DNA of 64,000 nt from Pseudomonas viridiflava. GTDB taxonomy: Bacteria > Pseudomonadota > Gammaproteobacteria > Pseudomonadales > Pseudomonadaceae. The position numbers were made by a program, and so were the translations under genes. Location: NCBI RefSeq assembly GCF_900573885.1, contig NZ_UPSE01000306.1, positions 124,001 to 188,000 on the forward strand. Direction: 5' to 3'. Every line of letters starts with the position of its first letter. The first letter of the stretch is position 1. Below, piece after piece: positions 9,487 through 17,035 of this stretch. Under the pieces are notes generated by a model, which saw only the letters and a program-made list of their open reading frames with translations, was not told where the DNA came from and made no database searches.

Positions 9487-10814
9487 GGTGGCTCAGCCGC
9501 CCTGGTGACACCATTGCGCGCTGGGTTGCCGTGACCATCGCGCTGGCAATGGCCGCGGCTTTGTTGTTGAACCTGCTGTTCACCCAACTTGCCGGCGTGT
9601 GGGCCAAACCCGCGCTGCCGCAAAGCGGGCTGTTGGAGCAGATCGCCATCAGCACGCGCATCATCGCCGCCGCGCCTGCTGAACTGCGCCCGGAGCTGGC
9701 CCGAGCGGGCGGCGAGGCGAATTTCTCCATCAACTGGTTCAGCGATCGCAAGCAGATCGATCTGCCGGCCAGCATCGATGATTACGAAGAAGGCAATGCG
9801 CTGCTGCTAGAGCTGGTGGGTGCGGCGGCCGTCAGCGTAGAGGGTTACAGCCCGGACGACTGGCCGGAACCCCACCGCGACCGGCCTTATGTGCTGGTCA
9901 TGCAGCTACGCGATCACACCTGGCTGACCTTCACCGCGCCGGACCGCAGCTGGGGTCTGGACCCGATGGCGCGTCTGGCGATCATTTTCAGCCTGGGGCT
10001 GATCGCGGTCGTGGCGGTGGCCTGGTTCGCGACGCGCCAGCTTGCCTTGCCACTGCAGCAGTTCGCCAACGCCGCACGGCGTTTTGGCAGCGACTTTCGC
10101 GCTCCACCCATCGAGCCGCTGGGGCCAAAGGAAATTCGCCAGGCGATTCTCGCGTTCAATACGATGCAGGCGCAGATTCAACACTTCGTCGCCGATCGCT
10201 CGCAAATGCTTGCCGCCATTTCCCACGACCTGCGCGCGCCGCTGACGCGCATGCGTTTGCGCGGCGAGTTCATCGAAGACGCCGAGCAGCAGCGCAAACT
10301 GTTTCGCGACGTGGATGAAATGCAGAGCATGATCAACGCCGCCCTGGACTTTTTCCGCGACGACGCCCGCCTCGAACTCGCCACGCCGTTCGACCTCGCC
10401 GAGCTGCTGCAAACCCTGAGCGACGATTACCGCGACCAGGCCATTGAACTGCCCTTCAGCGGGCCGGCAAACCTGGTGTACACGGGGCGGCCGGTGGGGT
10501 TGAAACGGGTGGTGACCAATCTGGTCGAGAACGCCCTCAAGTACGCGCACTCCCCTGAGCTGTCACTGCGCACCACGGATGCCGGCATCGAAATTGAAAT
10601 CAACGACAGTGGCCCGGGCATTCCCGAGCACGCGTTGCAGCAGGTGTTCGAACCCTTCTTCCGCCTGGACAGCTCGCGCAATCCGAATTCGGCGGGGGTG
10701 GGTCTGGGCCTTTCGGCCGCGAGGGCCATCGTGCGCGAGCACGGTGGCCAATTGCAGGTGTTCAACCGCGCCGCCGGTGGGCTGTCGGCGCGGGTGTGGC
10801 TGCCGTGGAATTGA
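9483..10814 (+). CDS. Sensor histidine kinase (EnvZ-like HAMP kinase)
   Basis: A 443-residue membrane kinase. TM1 is at about 17-37, a periplasmic sensor at about 38-160, TM2 at about 163-182, then HAMP, HisKA with H248 in AAISHDLRAPL, and a HATPase_c domain with NLVENALKYA, DSGPGIP and GVGLGLS. The order and length fit the EnvZ/RstB group. The periplasmic loop is short and not recognisable as a known ligand domain. It is translationally coupled to the response regulator upstream (ATGA). Confidence 0.92.
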   Translation: MRWLSRPGDTIARWVAVTIALAMAAALLLNLLFTQLAGVWAKPALPQSGLLEQIAISTRIIAAAPAELRPELARAGGEANFSINWFSDRKQIDLPASIDDYEEGNALLLELVGAAAVSVEGYSPDDWPEPHRDRPYVLVMQLRDHTWLTFTAPDRSWGLDPMARLAIIFSLGLIAVVAVAWFATRQLALPLQQFANAARRFGSDFRAPPIEPLGPKEIRQAILAFNTMQAQIQHFVADRSQMLAAISHDLRAPLTRMRLRGEFIEDAEQQRKLFRDVDEMQSMINAALDFFRDDARLELATPFDLAELLQTLSDDYRDQAIELPFSGPANLVYTGRPVGLKRVVTNLVENALKYAHSPELSLRTTDAGIEIEINDSGPGIPEHALQQVFEPFFRLDSSRNPNSAGVGLGLSAARAIVREHGGQLQVFNRAAGGLSARVWLPWN

Positions 10815-10819
10815 ACCGA

Positions 10820-11143
10820 TCAGCCCGCTGGCACGGCGTGCACTTCCATGCGCAGGCCAAGCGCGGTGCGCAGCGCGTTGAAGATGGCGGCCAGGTTATC
10901 CATGTTCGGGTTGCCGGTGGGCGACAGCATGCGGTGCAGGCTTTTGCTCGGTTTATGGGTTTCAACCGCAAGCTGCTCGAAGCCGATGGTGGCGTTGATC
11001 AGATCGCGCAGAACCAGACGCGCCACATCAGGTTCACCGTTGAGAAACAGCGTTGCGGCTTCATCGAGCAGTGATTTGGCGAACGCCGGTTCGCGCTCTA
11101 CGCGGTCGACGATGGACTGTTTGAAATCGCGGGTCAGCGCCAT
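10820..11143 (-). CDS. Addiction-module antidote protein, HigA-like (HI1420 type)
   Basis: A 107-residue cytoplasmic DNA-binding protein. The HTH lies around residues 55-95 (FEQLAVETHKPSKSLHRMLS followed by NMDNLAAIFNALRTALG), which matches the probable addiction-module antidote family. It should neutralise the toxin encoded just upstream and repress the operon. The gene overlaps the toxin gene by 10 bp. Toxin-first order is usual for this family. Start ATG at 11143. Confidence 0.88.
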   Translation of the reverse strand: MALTRDFKQSIVDRVEREPAFAKSLLDEAATLFLNGEPDVARLVLRDLINATIGFEQLAVETHKPSKSLHRMLSPTGNPNMDNLAAIFNALRTALGLRMEVHAVPAG

Positions 11144-11499
11144 GGTGGCGTCTCCTCTATAGCGGCTCCGCTGGCAATCAGCTCGGCTTTGCGTGCTTTG
11201 TATTCGGCCAACAACGCCTTCGCCCTGTCGATATCGGCCGGTTGCGTCGCTTTGGTTCCGCCGCCGAACAGGATGATCAGCGTGTCGAGTTCCTTTGCCA
11301 GATAAATGCGGTAGCCCGGCCCCCAATCGATTCGGTATTCACCAATTCCACCGAACCACTTGATGGCCGACGTATTCCCCAACTCCATTCGCACCAGTGC
11401 AATAGACACCTTGGCAGCGGCCTGAATGGGCAGCGCGTCGAACCATCGCTTATAGGGGCTGGACTCATCCTTGCGTAAATACTCAACGACTCTTGGCAT
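11134..11499 (-). CDS. RelE/ParE-superfamily toxin (addiction-module killer)
   Basis: A 121-residue toxin of the phage-derived Gp49-like/HigB group. The signs are YKRWFDALP near the N terminus, GIGEYRIDWGPGYRIYLAKE in the middle and IILFGGGTK, a strand pattern shared by the killer proteins paired with HI1420-type antidotes. Most relatives are ribosome-dependent mRNA interferases. I use the ATG at 11499, which gives the standard family length; the frame opens further upstream. It is transcribed divergently from parDE. Confidence 0.88.
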   Translation of the reverse strand: MPRVVEYLRKDESSPYKRWFDALPIQAAAKVSIALVRMELGNTSAIKWFGGIGEYRIDWGPGYRIYLAKELDTLIILFGGGTKATQPADIDRAKALLAEYKARKAELIASGAAIEETPPWR

Positions 11500-11519
11500 G
11501 GCAGATAGTAACCTTAGTG

Positions 11520-11533
11520 TTACCAATAGGTAA
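11520..11533. promoter_or_regulatory. Candidate operator of the HigBA-like module
   Basis: A perfect inverted repeat TTACC-AATA-GGTAA lies 21 bp upstream of the toxin start, with a further TAACC half-site beside it. Antitoxins of this type usually repress their own operon through such sites. It overlaps the region where a minus-strand promoter (TTTACC-N18-TACTAT) could lie. Confidence 0.5.
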
Positions 11534-11717
11534 AGCTGATAATCCATTTATCAGCAGCACCAGCATGCCAAGCGCCGGGAGAGCTGGCGGCAGGTTGCGT
11601 CGCGGGGTGTTTAAGAAAGGTCCGACTTCACCTGGGGCAAACCCTCCTTACCCTCGCGTAGTCAGAAAAAATCGGCTCGACGTCGACCCGCACTGCCGCT
11701 CGCCAATGCTAGGCTTG

Positions 11718-11747
11718 TTGGCAAAATTTGGCATAATTTGGCAAAAC
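11718..11747. promoter_or_regulatory. Three head-to-tail 10-bp repeats, candidate ParD operator
   Basis: TTGGCAAAAT, TTGGCATAAT and TTGGCAAAAC follow each other with no gap, so the repeats have an exact 10-bp period, about one turn of DNA. They lie 22 bp upstream of the parD start. Ribbon-helix-helix antitoxins such as ParD bind tandem repeats cooperatively, so an autoregulatory operator is the natural reading. Confidence 0.6.
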
Positions 11748-11769
11748 CCCGGCGTCGAGGCACATCACC

Positions 11770-12006
11770 GTGAGCACCATGAATATTTCTTTACCGGAAA
11801 CATTGAAGAGCTTTGTTGATGAGCAAGTCAGTCAGCGCGGCTACGGAACCAGTAGCGAATACATCAGAGAGCTCATCCGCAAAGACCAGGAACGGCAGAC
11901 GTTGCGCGACCTGCTGCTGGAGGGAGCCAGGTCCGCCATGGGGCCCGAGGCGGACGAGGGTTACTTTGAGTCGCTGCGAATAAGGGTGAGGGATGCCCAA
12001 AAGTGA
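11770..12006 (+). CDS. ParD-family antitoxin
   Basis: A 78-residue antitoxin with an N-terminal ribbon-helix-helix fold (MNISLPETLKSFVDEQVSQRG, then YGTSSEYIRELIRKD) and a C-terminal part that wraps the toxin. I choose the GTG at 11770, which has CGAGG at 11755-11759; the ATG at 11779 is the alternative and gives a protein three residues shorter. It overlaps the toxin gene by 4 bp (GTGA). Confidence 0.9.
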   Translation: MSTMNISLPETLKSFVDEQVSQRGYGTSSEYIRELIRKDQERQTLRDLLLEGARSAMGPEADEGYFESLRIRVRDAQK

Positions 12007-12326
12007 ATAGAAAACCGATACGTCTGCAAAGCAAAGCCGTCGATGATGTGGAAACCGCGCTTTCTTACCTGCTGCAGGAAAGCGCCGAAAAAGCCGCATT
12101 GGGGCTAATCAGCGCCCTGCAGAAGACCTACACACATATCCAGAGTCACCCTTCCACGGGATCCACCCGTATCGCTCACGAACTCGACCTACCAGGGCTT
12201 AGAACCTGGCCAGTGCATGGCTTTCCCTATCTGGTTTTCTACGTCGAGCAAGACCAGCACATCGAGATCTGGCGGGTTCTGCCTACCCACCGAGACATCC
12301 CGTCTTTCTTTACCACGCCCCACTGA
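12003..12326 (+). CDS. ParE-family toxin
   Basis: A 107-residue RelE/ParE toxin. Family motifs are LSYLLQESAEKAALGLISALQKTY and the C-terminal WPVHGFPYLVFYVEQDQHIEIWRVLPTHRDI, where the HxxRDI end is typical. ParE members poison DNA gyrase; I infer this from family only. It starts with GTG. Its 3' end overlaps the convergent gene at 12310-12720 by 17 bp. Confidence 0.9.
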   Translation: MNRKPIRLQSKAVDDVETALSYLLQESAEKAALGLISALQKTYTHIQSHPSTGSTRIAHELDLPGLRTWPVHGFPYLVFYVEQDQHIEIWRVLPTHRDIPSFFTTPH

Positions 12327-12720
12327 TCTGCTCGGTCAACGGCATCTGCTCGCCCAGCTTGAAGCTGCGCACGCCAATGCTGGCTTTCTGCGGGCAGTAG
12401 AGTGCGCGGCAGTTGTCGCCGAGGTCTTCGGCGACCAGGCGGTCGGCCTGGGCGGATATTCGCAGCACGCACTGGCTGGTTGATTCCCGGTAGCTGTACA
12501 CGCCGGGGCTCTGTTTTTTGGCGACGCCGCGCATGCGGCAGGTGAGGTCGTCACGCCCGGCGGCGGTCAGGGCAAACTTGAGGGTGCCGTCGAGCAGGTT
12601 GATGACTTCGATGGTGTCTTGCCCGTTAACCCTTCGGCCATCGGGTATTTCCAGCCAGTCAGCATTTACGGGCAGTGCAAAAACGAGAAGAAAGAGCGAA
12701 ACCACACACTTGGGGTACAT
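12310..12720 (-). CDS. Periplasmic hypothetical protein with four cysteines
   Basis: A 136-residue protein with a cleavable signal peptide (VVSLFLLVFALPVNA, cut before DWLEI). The mature part has four Cys (DLTCRM, TSQCVL, GDNCRALYC), enough for two disulfides. I do not recognise a domain. The ATG at 12720 has AAGGAA nine bases upstream. It converges on parE with a 17-bp overlap, which suggests the toxin-antitoxin module arrived next to an existing gene. Confidence 0.7.
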   Translation of the reverse strand: MYPKCVVSLFLLVFALPVNADWLEIPDGRRVNGQDTIEVINLLDGTLKFALTAAGRDDLTCRMRGVAKKQSPGVYSYRESTSQCVLRISAQADRLVAEDLGDNCRALYCPQKASIGVRSFKLGEQMPLTEQISGAW

Positions 12721-12840
12721 GGCAGAGATTCCTTAAGCCAGGGCGGCAGCCTGGCAACGTGCGCGTTTGTCGGCGGTATAACGCAGAACGCCGACGCCCC
12801 ATAAGTGGTGGCGTCGGCGCAGTGGTTAGACGGCTCGGTA

Positions 12841-13152
12841 TTATTTTGTTTTTTTCGCGCTGGCTGCGTGAAGTGCAGTCAGTTGGTCCGAAGCGGCCTG
12901 CAACCTGGCCTTGATTGCCAGCAGTTCATCCTGACGCTCAACGATCACTCGCTTCGCCGGGCAACGACCGGTAAGACCGCGCAGCAACATGATGCTGCCC
13001 AAGGCGGCGCGCACACTGCCTATCACGCCACCGCGGCGCAGGCCGGTACCAACCATGGCGGCACCGCTGGTGATGCACATTGCGCGTTCCCAACCGTGAA
13101 CATTTTGCGGGCTGGCTTCCAGCTCGCGAGCCAACGCTTCAAAAGCGACCAT
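12841..13152 (-). CDS. YgaP-like (DUF2892-type) membrane protein
   Basis: A 103-residue protein with two weakly hydrophobic segments (AMCITSGAAMVGTGL and GSVRAALGSIMLLRGLTGRCP). The ER...LG...LLxGLTGxCP pattern matches the YgaP-like transmembrane domain family. The AAGGAG six bases before the ATG at 13152 decides this start over the one at 13179, which has no ribosome binding site. The C-terminal tail is helical and basic. Function unknown. Confidence 0.7.
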   Translation of the reverse strand: MVAFEALARELEASPQNVHGWERAMCITSGAAMVGTGLRRGGVIGSVRAALGSIMLLRGLTGRCPAKRVIVERQDELLAIKARLQAASDQLTALHAASAKKTK

Positions 13153-13291
13153 AACCTTCTCCTTGTTTTCGTTCGGCATTTACAAAACCGTAAACAACCG
13201 ACCGGTTCCGATGGCAAGCGTTCATTGTCCCGCAGAAAAAGTGGCTGGCGGATCAGCAGCTAAACAGGCCGGCGAACCCGGCCAACCCGTT

Positions 13292-13498
13292 TCAGGCGTA
13301 GCGCACATCCTGTGGTTGCGGCAGTTCCGGGTTTTCGCCGGGTTCGCCACGGGGCAACTCCGGCGGCACGTCATCCGGGATTTCCGGCGGGGTTTCGTCT
13401 GGCACCTGCGCATACAGTTCTGGCAGGCGCACCACAAACTCTTCGCCAGCCAGGCGGTCACTGAAGAAACTTTCCAATACTTTGGTCGATGCGTTCAT
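13292..13498 (-). CDS. Small acidic proline-rich hypothetical protein
   Basis: A 68-residue protein whose second half is rich in Pro, Glu and Asp (DETPPEIPDDVPPELPRG). There is a strong GGAGG ribosome binding site before the ATG at 13498. It lies 28 bp after the DUF3509 gene and is probably cotranscribed with it. The low complexity suggests a disordered tail. I do not recognise the family. Confidence 0.65.
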   Translation of the reverse strand: MNASTKVLESFFSDRLAGEEFVVRLPELYAQVPDETPPEIPDDVPPELPRGEPGENPELPQPQDVRYA

Positions 13499-13526
13499 GG
13501 TCGCCTCCTGCTTTTAAAGACGGGTT

Positions 13527-13853
13527 TCAGATGGAAATGCGACGGCGGTTGAACAGGGTCTGCATGGCACGCAGGCTCAGTTCCTGACCGCTGTAGGTCG
13601 GCAATTTGTGTGCGGTGCAGTGGGCGCTGGTGCCGCTCAACGCGTTGTCGCGGATCAGCACTTCGCGCTTGATGCTAAGAATTTCGTCATTGGCAGCGGC
13701 CTGGCTGAATACCGTCTTGCCGGCGATGACCTTGATCAGGGCTTCGTTGTTGGCGCTTTTCAACGCCAGCACAAAGCTGCCGTCCGGGCGCGGTTGCAAC
13801 GACACGTCATGGCTTGGAAAGGCAGATACATAAAGATCGGTAAGAGGTTGCAT
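13527..13853 (-). CDS. DUF3509 family protein (copy 1)
   Basis: A 108-residue cytoplasmic protein of a Pseudomonas family of unknown function. It is a paralogue of the protein at 33748-34104: both have MQ...L..L..F.FP...V.V.PRPDGS/T, a K-V-I-A core, KREV-like or RDMKL segments, and end with an LPTY motif followed by basic residues. The ribosome binding site is AGGAG six bases before ATG. Upstream lie a sigma-54 type promoter, a perfect IHF consensus and a TTGCA-N3-TGCAA palindrome (separate entries). It likely leads an operon with the small gene at 13292-13498. The DUF assignment is from memory of the family. Confidence 0.78.
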   Translation of the reverse strand: MQPLTDLYVSAFPSHDVSLQPRPDGSFVLALKSANNEALIKVIAGKTVFSQAAANDEILSIKREVLIRDNALSGTSAHCTAHKLPTYSGQELSLRAMQTLFNRRRISI

Positions 13854-13893
13854 GACGTGCTCCTGAAGAATGTGTGTTCGCTCAGGAGTAAAA

Positions 13894-13911
13894 TTGCAAG
13901 ATGGGCGCCAA
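13894..13911 (-). promoter_or_regulatory. Sigma-54 type promoter for DUF3509 copy 1
   Basis: On the minus strand the sequence reads TTGGCGCC, four bases, TTGCAA. The essential GG (13909-13908) and GC (13897-13896) are separated by exactly ten bases, as sigma-54 holoenzyme requires. I count two mismatches to the YTGGCACG-N4-TTGCW consensus. The ATG is at 13853, leaving a leader of about 30 bases with an AGGAG. Confidence 0.65.
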
Positions 13912-13938
13912 CCTTGAAATAAAGTTTTTATCGTTATT

Positions 13939-13951
13939 TATCAATACGTTA
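13939..13951 (+). promoter_or_regulatory. IHF binding site between UAS and -24/-12 element
   Basis: TATCAATACGTTA fits the IHF consensus WATCAANNNNTTR at every position. It sits in an AT-rich stretch flanked by TTATTTA and TAAATAA arms, and lies between the upstream palindrome (14016-14028) and the -24/-12 element. That is the usual place for IHF to bend DNA so that an enhancer-bound activator can reach sigma-54 polymerase. Confidence 0.6.
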
Positions 13952-14009
13952 ATAAATAAAATAAAACACCGGCACAGGCAATCTGCACGAAGCCCCCAAA
14001 TGGCCATCA

Positions 14010-14028
14010 TGCAAATTGCACCCTGCAA
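14010..14028. promoter_or_regulatory. Candidate activator site TTGCA-N3-TGCAA (copy 1)
   Basis: TTGCA-CCC-TGCAA at 14016-14028, overlapped on its left by a second palindrome TGCAA-A-TTGCA. The centre lies about 125 bases upstream of the -12 GC of the sigma-54 type promoter. The same motif occurs twice upstream of the other DUF3509 gene. It also lies 63 bp before the divergent mscS start, so it may affect that gene as well. Confidence 0.55.
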
Positions 14029-14090
14029 ACACCTGAACCCCCTCGCCCTGCCCCGGTCACTAAAAGCACGCTTAGCTAACAGGGTTTTTT

Positions 14091-15215
14091 ATGTTCGAGG
14101 ATTGGCAGAGCCACGTTCCGGTGGCGGAATTGAAGACATTACTTGCCGCATGCGTCGCCGTACTGGTGTTGATGATTGCTTCCAGGCTGATCAGCGCCGT
14201 GCTGGCTCGCCTGGCCACGCCGGTGCCGTTTCTGCGCGAGATGGTTTCCAAGCTTCGCCAGCCGTTTTGCCTGCTGCTTCCTCTGCTGGGAATGCAAACG
14301 GTGTGGACCGCTGCTGACGATAACCTGATGTTTATCGAAGCCCTGCGCCATGTGACCACGCTGGCGATCATTGCCGGCTTTACCTGGCTGGGGCTGCGGG
14401 CGGTCGCGGCTGTGCAGGAGCTGATCCTGATTCACAACCCGGTGGATATCGTCGACAACCTGCGCGCCCGCCGCATCCAGACGCAAACCCGGGTCCTGGT
14501 GCGCACCTTGAGCTTCTTTGTGTTGCTGCTCGGCCTGGCCGCCATGTTGATGACCTTCCCCGGTGCACGCCAATTCGGCGGCAGCCTGCTCGCCTCCGCT
14601 GGGGTAGCCGGCTTGGCGGTCGGCTTTGCGGCGAAATCGGTGCTTGGCAATCTGATCGCCGGCCTGCAAATCGCCATTACTCAACCGATTCGCCTCGACG
14701 ATGTGGTGATCGTCGAGAACGAATGGGGTCGCATTGAGGAGATCACCGGCACGTATGTGGTGGTGCGCATCTGGGACGACCGCCGGCTGATCGTGCCACT
14801 GCAATGGTTTATCGAGAATCCGTTCCAGAACTGGACGCGCGCCTCGTCGTCCCTGACCGGCGCGGTGACGTTCTGGGTCGATTACGCCATTCCCCTGGAG
14901 CCGCTTCGCAAGGAGCTGGAACGCCTGCTCAAAGAAGTACCGGACTTGTGGGACGGCCGTGTCAGCGTTTTGCAGGTGGTAGATACCTCCGACCGGGCCA
15001 TTCAGTTGCGCGTGCTGGTGAGCTCGCGCGACTCGTCCAGCGGCTGGGATTTGCGCTGCTACATCCGGGAAAACCTCATCAATTTCATCAGCCACAAACA
15101 CCCTAACTGCCTGCCCCAGCTGCGCGCTGCGTTTCAAAGCAGCCCGACCAGCGAAGTGGTCGATCCGTACCGCCACGAGCCCATCGCCGAACCGGAACGC
15201 CAACCCCCCGTGTAA
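14091..15215 (+). CDS. MscS family mechanosensitive ion channel
   Basis: A 374-residue inner-membrane channel with about four N-terminal hydrophobic segments, then the MscS pore helix (LLASAGVAGLAVGFAAKSVLGNLIAGLQI) and cytosolic beta domain (ITQPIRLDDVVIVENEWGRIEEITGTYV). The RIWDDRRLIVPLQWFIENPFQNWTR segment is typical of the YbdG/MscM-like branch rather than small MscS. Such channels release solutes on hypo-osmotic shock. Divergent from the DUF3509 gene; a long, low-GC intergenic region separates them. Start ATG at 14091. Confidence 0.92.
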   Translation: MFEDWQSHVPVAELKTLLAACVAVLVLMIASRLISAVLARLATPVPFLREMVSKLRQPFCLLLPLLGMQTVWTAADDNLMFIEALRHVTTLAIIAGFTWLGLRAVAAVQELILIHNPVDIVDNLRARRIQTQTRVLVRTLSFFVLLLGLAAMLMTFPGARQFGGSLLASAGVAGLAVGFAAKSVLGNLIAGLQIAITQPIRLDDVVIVENEWGRIEEITGTYVVVRIWDDRRLIVPLQWFIENPFQNWTRASSSLTGAVTFWVDYAIPLEPLRKELERLLKEVPDLWDGRVSVLQVVDTSDRAIQLRVLVSSRDSSSGWDLRCYIRENLINFISHKHPNCLPQLRAAFQSSPTSEVVDPYRHEPIAEPERQPPV

Positions 15216-15266
15216 TCAGCCAGCGCGCCTTGCCGCCGCTGCGCCCGACGAGCGGTCGGACGGGAA

Positions 15267-15284
15267 AAAAAGTAGAAACTTTTT
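15267..15284. repeat. AT-rich hairpin in the mscS-glgA gap
   Basis: AAAAAGT-AGAA-ACTTTTT is a perfect inverted repeat. A second one, CCTGT-TTCCG-ACAGG, lies at 15322-15336, and GGGGC plus eight T lies near 15387-15399 after an AGCC, giving a weak terminator-like element. These are the only structures I see in the 265 bp between mscS and glgA. The glgA promoter must lie here, but I cannot place it firmly. Confidence 0.4.
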
Positions 15285-15481
15285 CGCAGACCGGCCAGTC
15301 AGCACTTACGTAGGGGCAAGACCTGTTTCCGACAGGGCCAAACCACTCCAACACACAATTTTGAATCGTATTGGCTTAGCCGATGCGGGGCTTTTTTTTA
15401 CGCGACTGACAATCTTTTTTTGCGCGGTCGACTTAGCGAAATGAGCACTGCCCTTTGCGGCCAGTGCCACGGGAGGAACAC

Positions 15482-17035
15482 ATGGGAACTGCATTAGCGA
15501 TGGAACGGTTAGACGATTTCGCCTCGATAGTCGCCCCCAAGGCTCAGCCTCCGGTTGAAAGCAGCAAGCCAAAGACGCTGTATCCCCATAAGAAAAAGAT
15601 CCTCTTCGTGACGTCCGAGCTGGCCGACCTGATTAAAGTCGGCGGCCTGGGCGACGTGTCCGCCGCACTGCCCCGCGCCCTCTCCGGCCAACATGACATT
15701 CGCGTGCTGATTCCCGGTTACCCACAGGTGCTGGAAAGCGGTCACCCGATGCGCGTGATCGGCGAGGTGAAAGGCCATGCCGCTTTGCCGCCGTGCAAAA
15801 TCGGGCGCATGGAACTGCCGGACGGCCTGATCGTTTATGTGCTGATCAGCCCGGAACTCTATGAGCGTGAAGGCACGCCGTACGGCGACGTAAACAGCCG
15901 CGACTGGCCGGACAACCATATCCGCTTCGCCCGCCTTGGCATGGCAGCGGCCGACATCGCCGCAGGCACTGCGTGCATCAGCTGGTGCCCGGACCTGGTA
16001 CACGCCAACGACTGGCCCACCGCCCTGACCCCGGCTTACATGAAGTGGCAGGAGCAGGAAACGCCCTGCGTGTTCACCATTCACAACCTCGCCTATCAGG
16101 GCATGATCGACATGCACTGCAGCCCTGAACTCGGCCTGCCACCGGAAGCCTGTGGCCCTGAAGGCATGGAGTTCTACGGCAAGCTGTCGTTGCTCAAGGC
16201 CGGTATCACCTACGCCGACCACATCACCACGGTCAGCCACACCTACGCGGAAGAAATCACCACCGAGGCCTTTGGCTGCGGCATGCAAGGCATGCTGCAA
16301 GTGAAGACCAACGAAGGTCAGCTGAGCGGCATTACCAACGGCATCGACGAAAGCTGGGATCCTCGGACAGACGATCATCTGGTCGCCAACTTTGGCATGC
16401 ATAACCTGGGCGGCAAGAAGCGCAACGCCGAATACGTGGAGCAGCTGTTCGGCCTTGAACCCGGCGACGGTCCGCTGTTCGCCGTGGTGTCGCGTCTGGT
16501 ACAGCAAAAAGGCATCGACCTGACCCTGGAAGTGGTCGACACCATCGTCCAGGGCGGCGGCCGCCTGGCCGTGATCGGCCGCGGCGAACCGGAGCTGGAA
16601 CAGGCGATGGTCGAAATGGCCAAGCGCTATCCGGGCCGCGTCGGGGTGAAGGTCGGCTTCAACGAAACCGATGCCCGTCGCATGTTTGCTGGCAGCGACT
16701 TTCTGCTCATGCCGTCGCGCTTCGAGCCTTGCGGCCTGAGCCAGATGTACGCGCAACGCTTTGGCTCGCTGCCTATCGCCCGTAAAACCGGCGGCCTGGC
16801 CGACACCATCGAAGATGGCGTCACCGGCTTCCTGTTCCGCGAAGCCACTGCAGACAGCTACAAAGACGCGGTGCAGCGCGCCCTCACCGTTTTCCAATAC
16901 CCCGAGCTGCTGAACGCCATGCGCTGCCGCGCCATGGCCTCGCCGCTGTTCTGGAAACAGTCGGTCGAACCCTACGACCGCCTGTACAAAGACCTGCTGC
17001 AACAAAAAGCCGCTCGCGTCCGAGGGCAATGGTGA
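15482..17035 (+). CDS. glgA: Glycogen synthase GlgA
   Basis: A 517-residue GT5 glycosyltransferase that extends alpha-1,4-glucan from ADP-glucose (or UDP-glucose in some lineages). The nucleotide-binding KVGGLGDV motif is near residue 46, later than in E. coli because of an N-terminal extension of about 35 residues. VHANDWPTAL, SRLVQQKGIDL, MPSRFEPCGLSQMYA and KTGGLADTI are all intact. GGGAGG precedes the ATG at 15482. It opens an operon of glgA, treZ, malQ, treY, a DUF2934 gene and glgX. Overlaps treZ by one base (TGATG). Confidence 0.95.
   Translation: MGTALAMERLDDFASIVAPKAQPPVESSKPKTLYPHKKKILFVTSELADLIKVGGLGDVSAALPRALSGQHDIRVLIPGYPQVLESGHPMRVIGEVKGHAALPPCKIGRMELPDGLIVYVLISPELYEREGTPYGDVNSRDWPDNHIRFARLGMAAADIAAGTACISWCPDLVHANDWPTALTPAYMKWQEQETPCVFTIHNLAYQGMIDMHCSPELGLPPEACGPEGMEFYGKLSLLKAGITYADHITTVSHTYAEEITTEAFGCGMQGMLQVKTNEGQLSGITNGIDESWDPRTDDHLVANFGMHNLGGKKRNAEYVEQLFGLEPGDGPLFAVVSRLVQQKGIDLTLEVVDTIVQGGGRLAVIGRGEPELEQAMVEMAKRYPGRVGVKVGFNETDARRMFAGSDFLLMPSRFEPCGLSQMYAQRFGSLPIARKTGGLADTIEDGVTGFLFREATADSYKDAVQRALTVFQYPELLNAMRCRAMASPLFWKQSVEPYDRLYKDLLQQKAARVRGQW

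Noticed and set aside
15267..15284. Intrinsic terminator of mscS
   Set aside because: The stem is nearly all A-T with no GC core, so it would be weak as a terminator; left as an inverted repeat.
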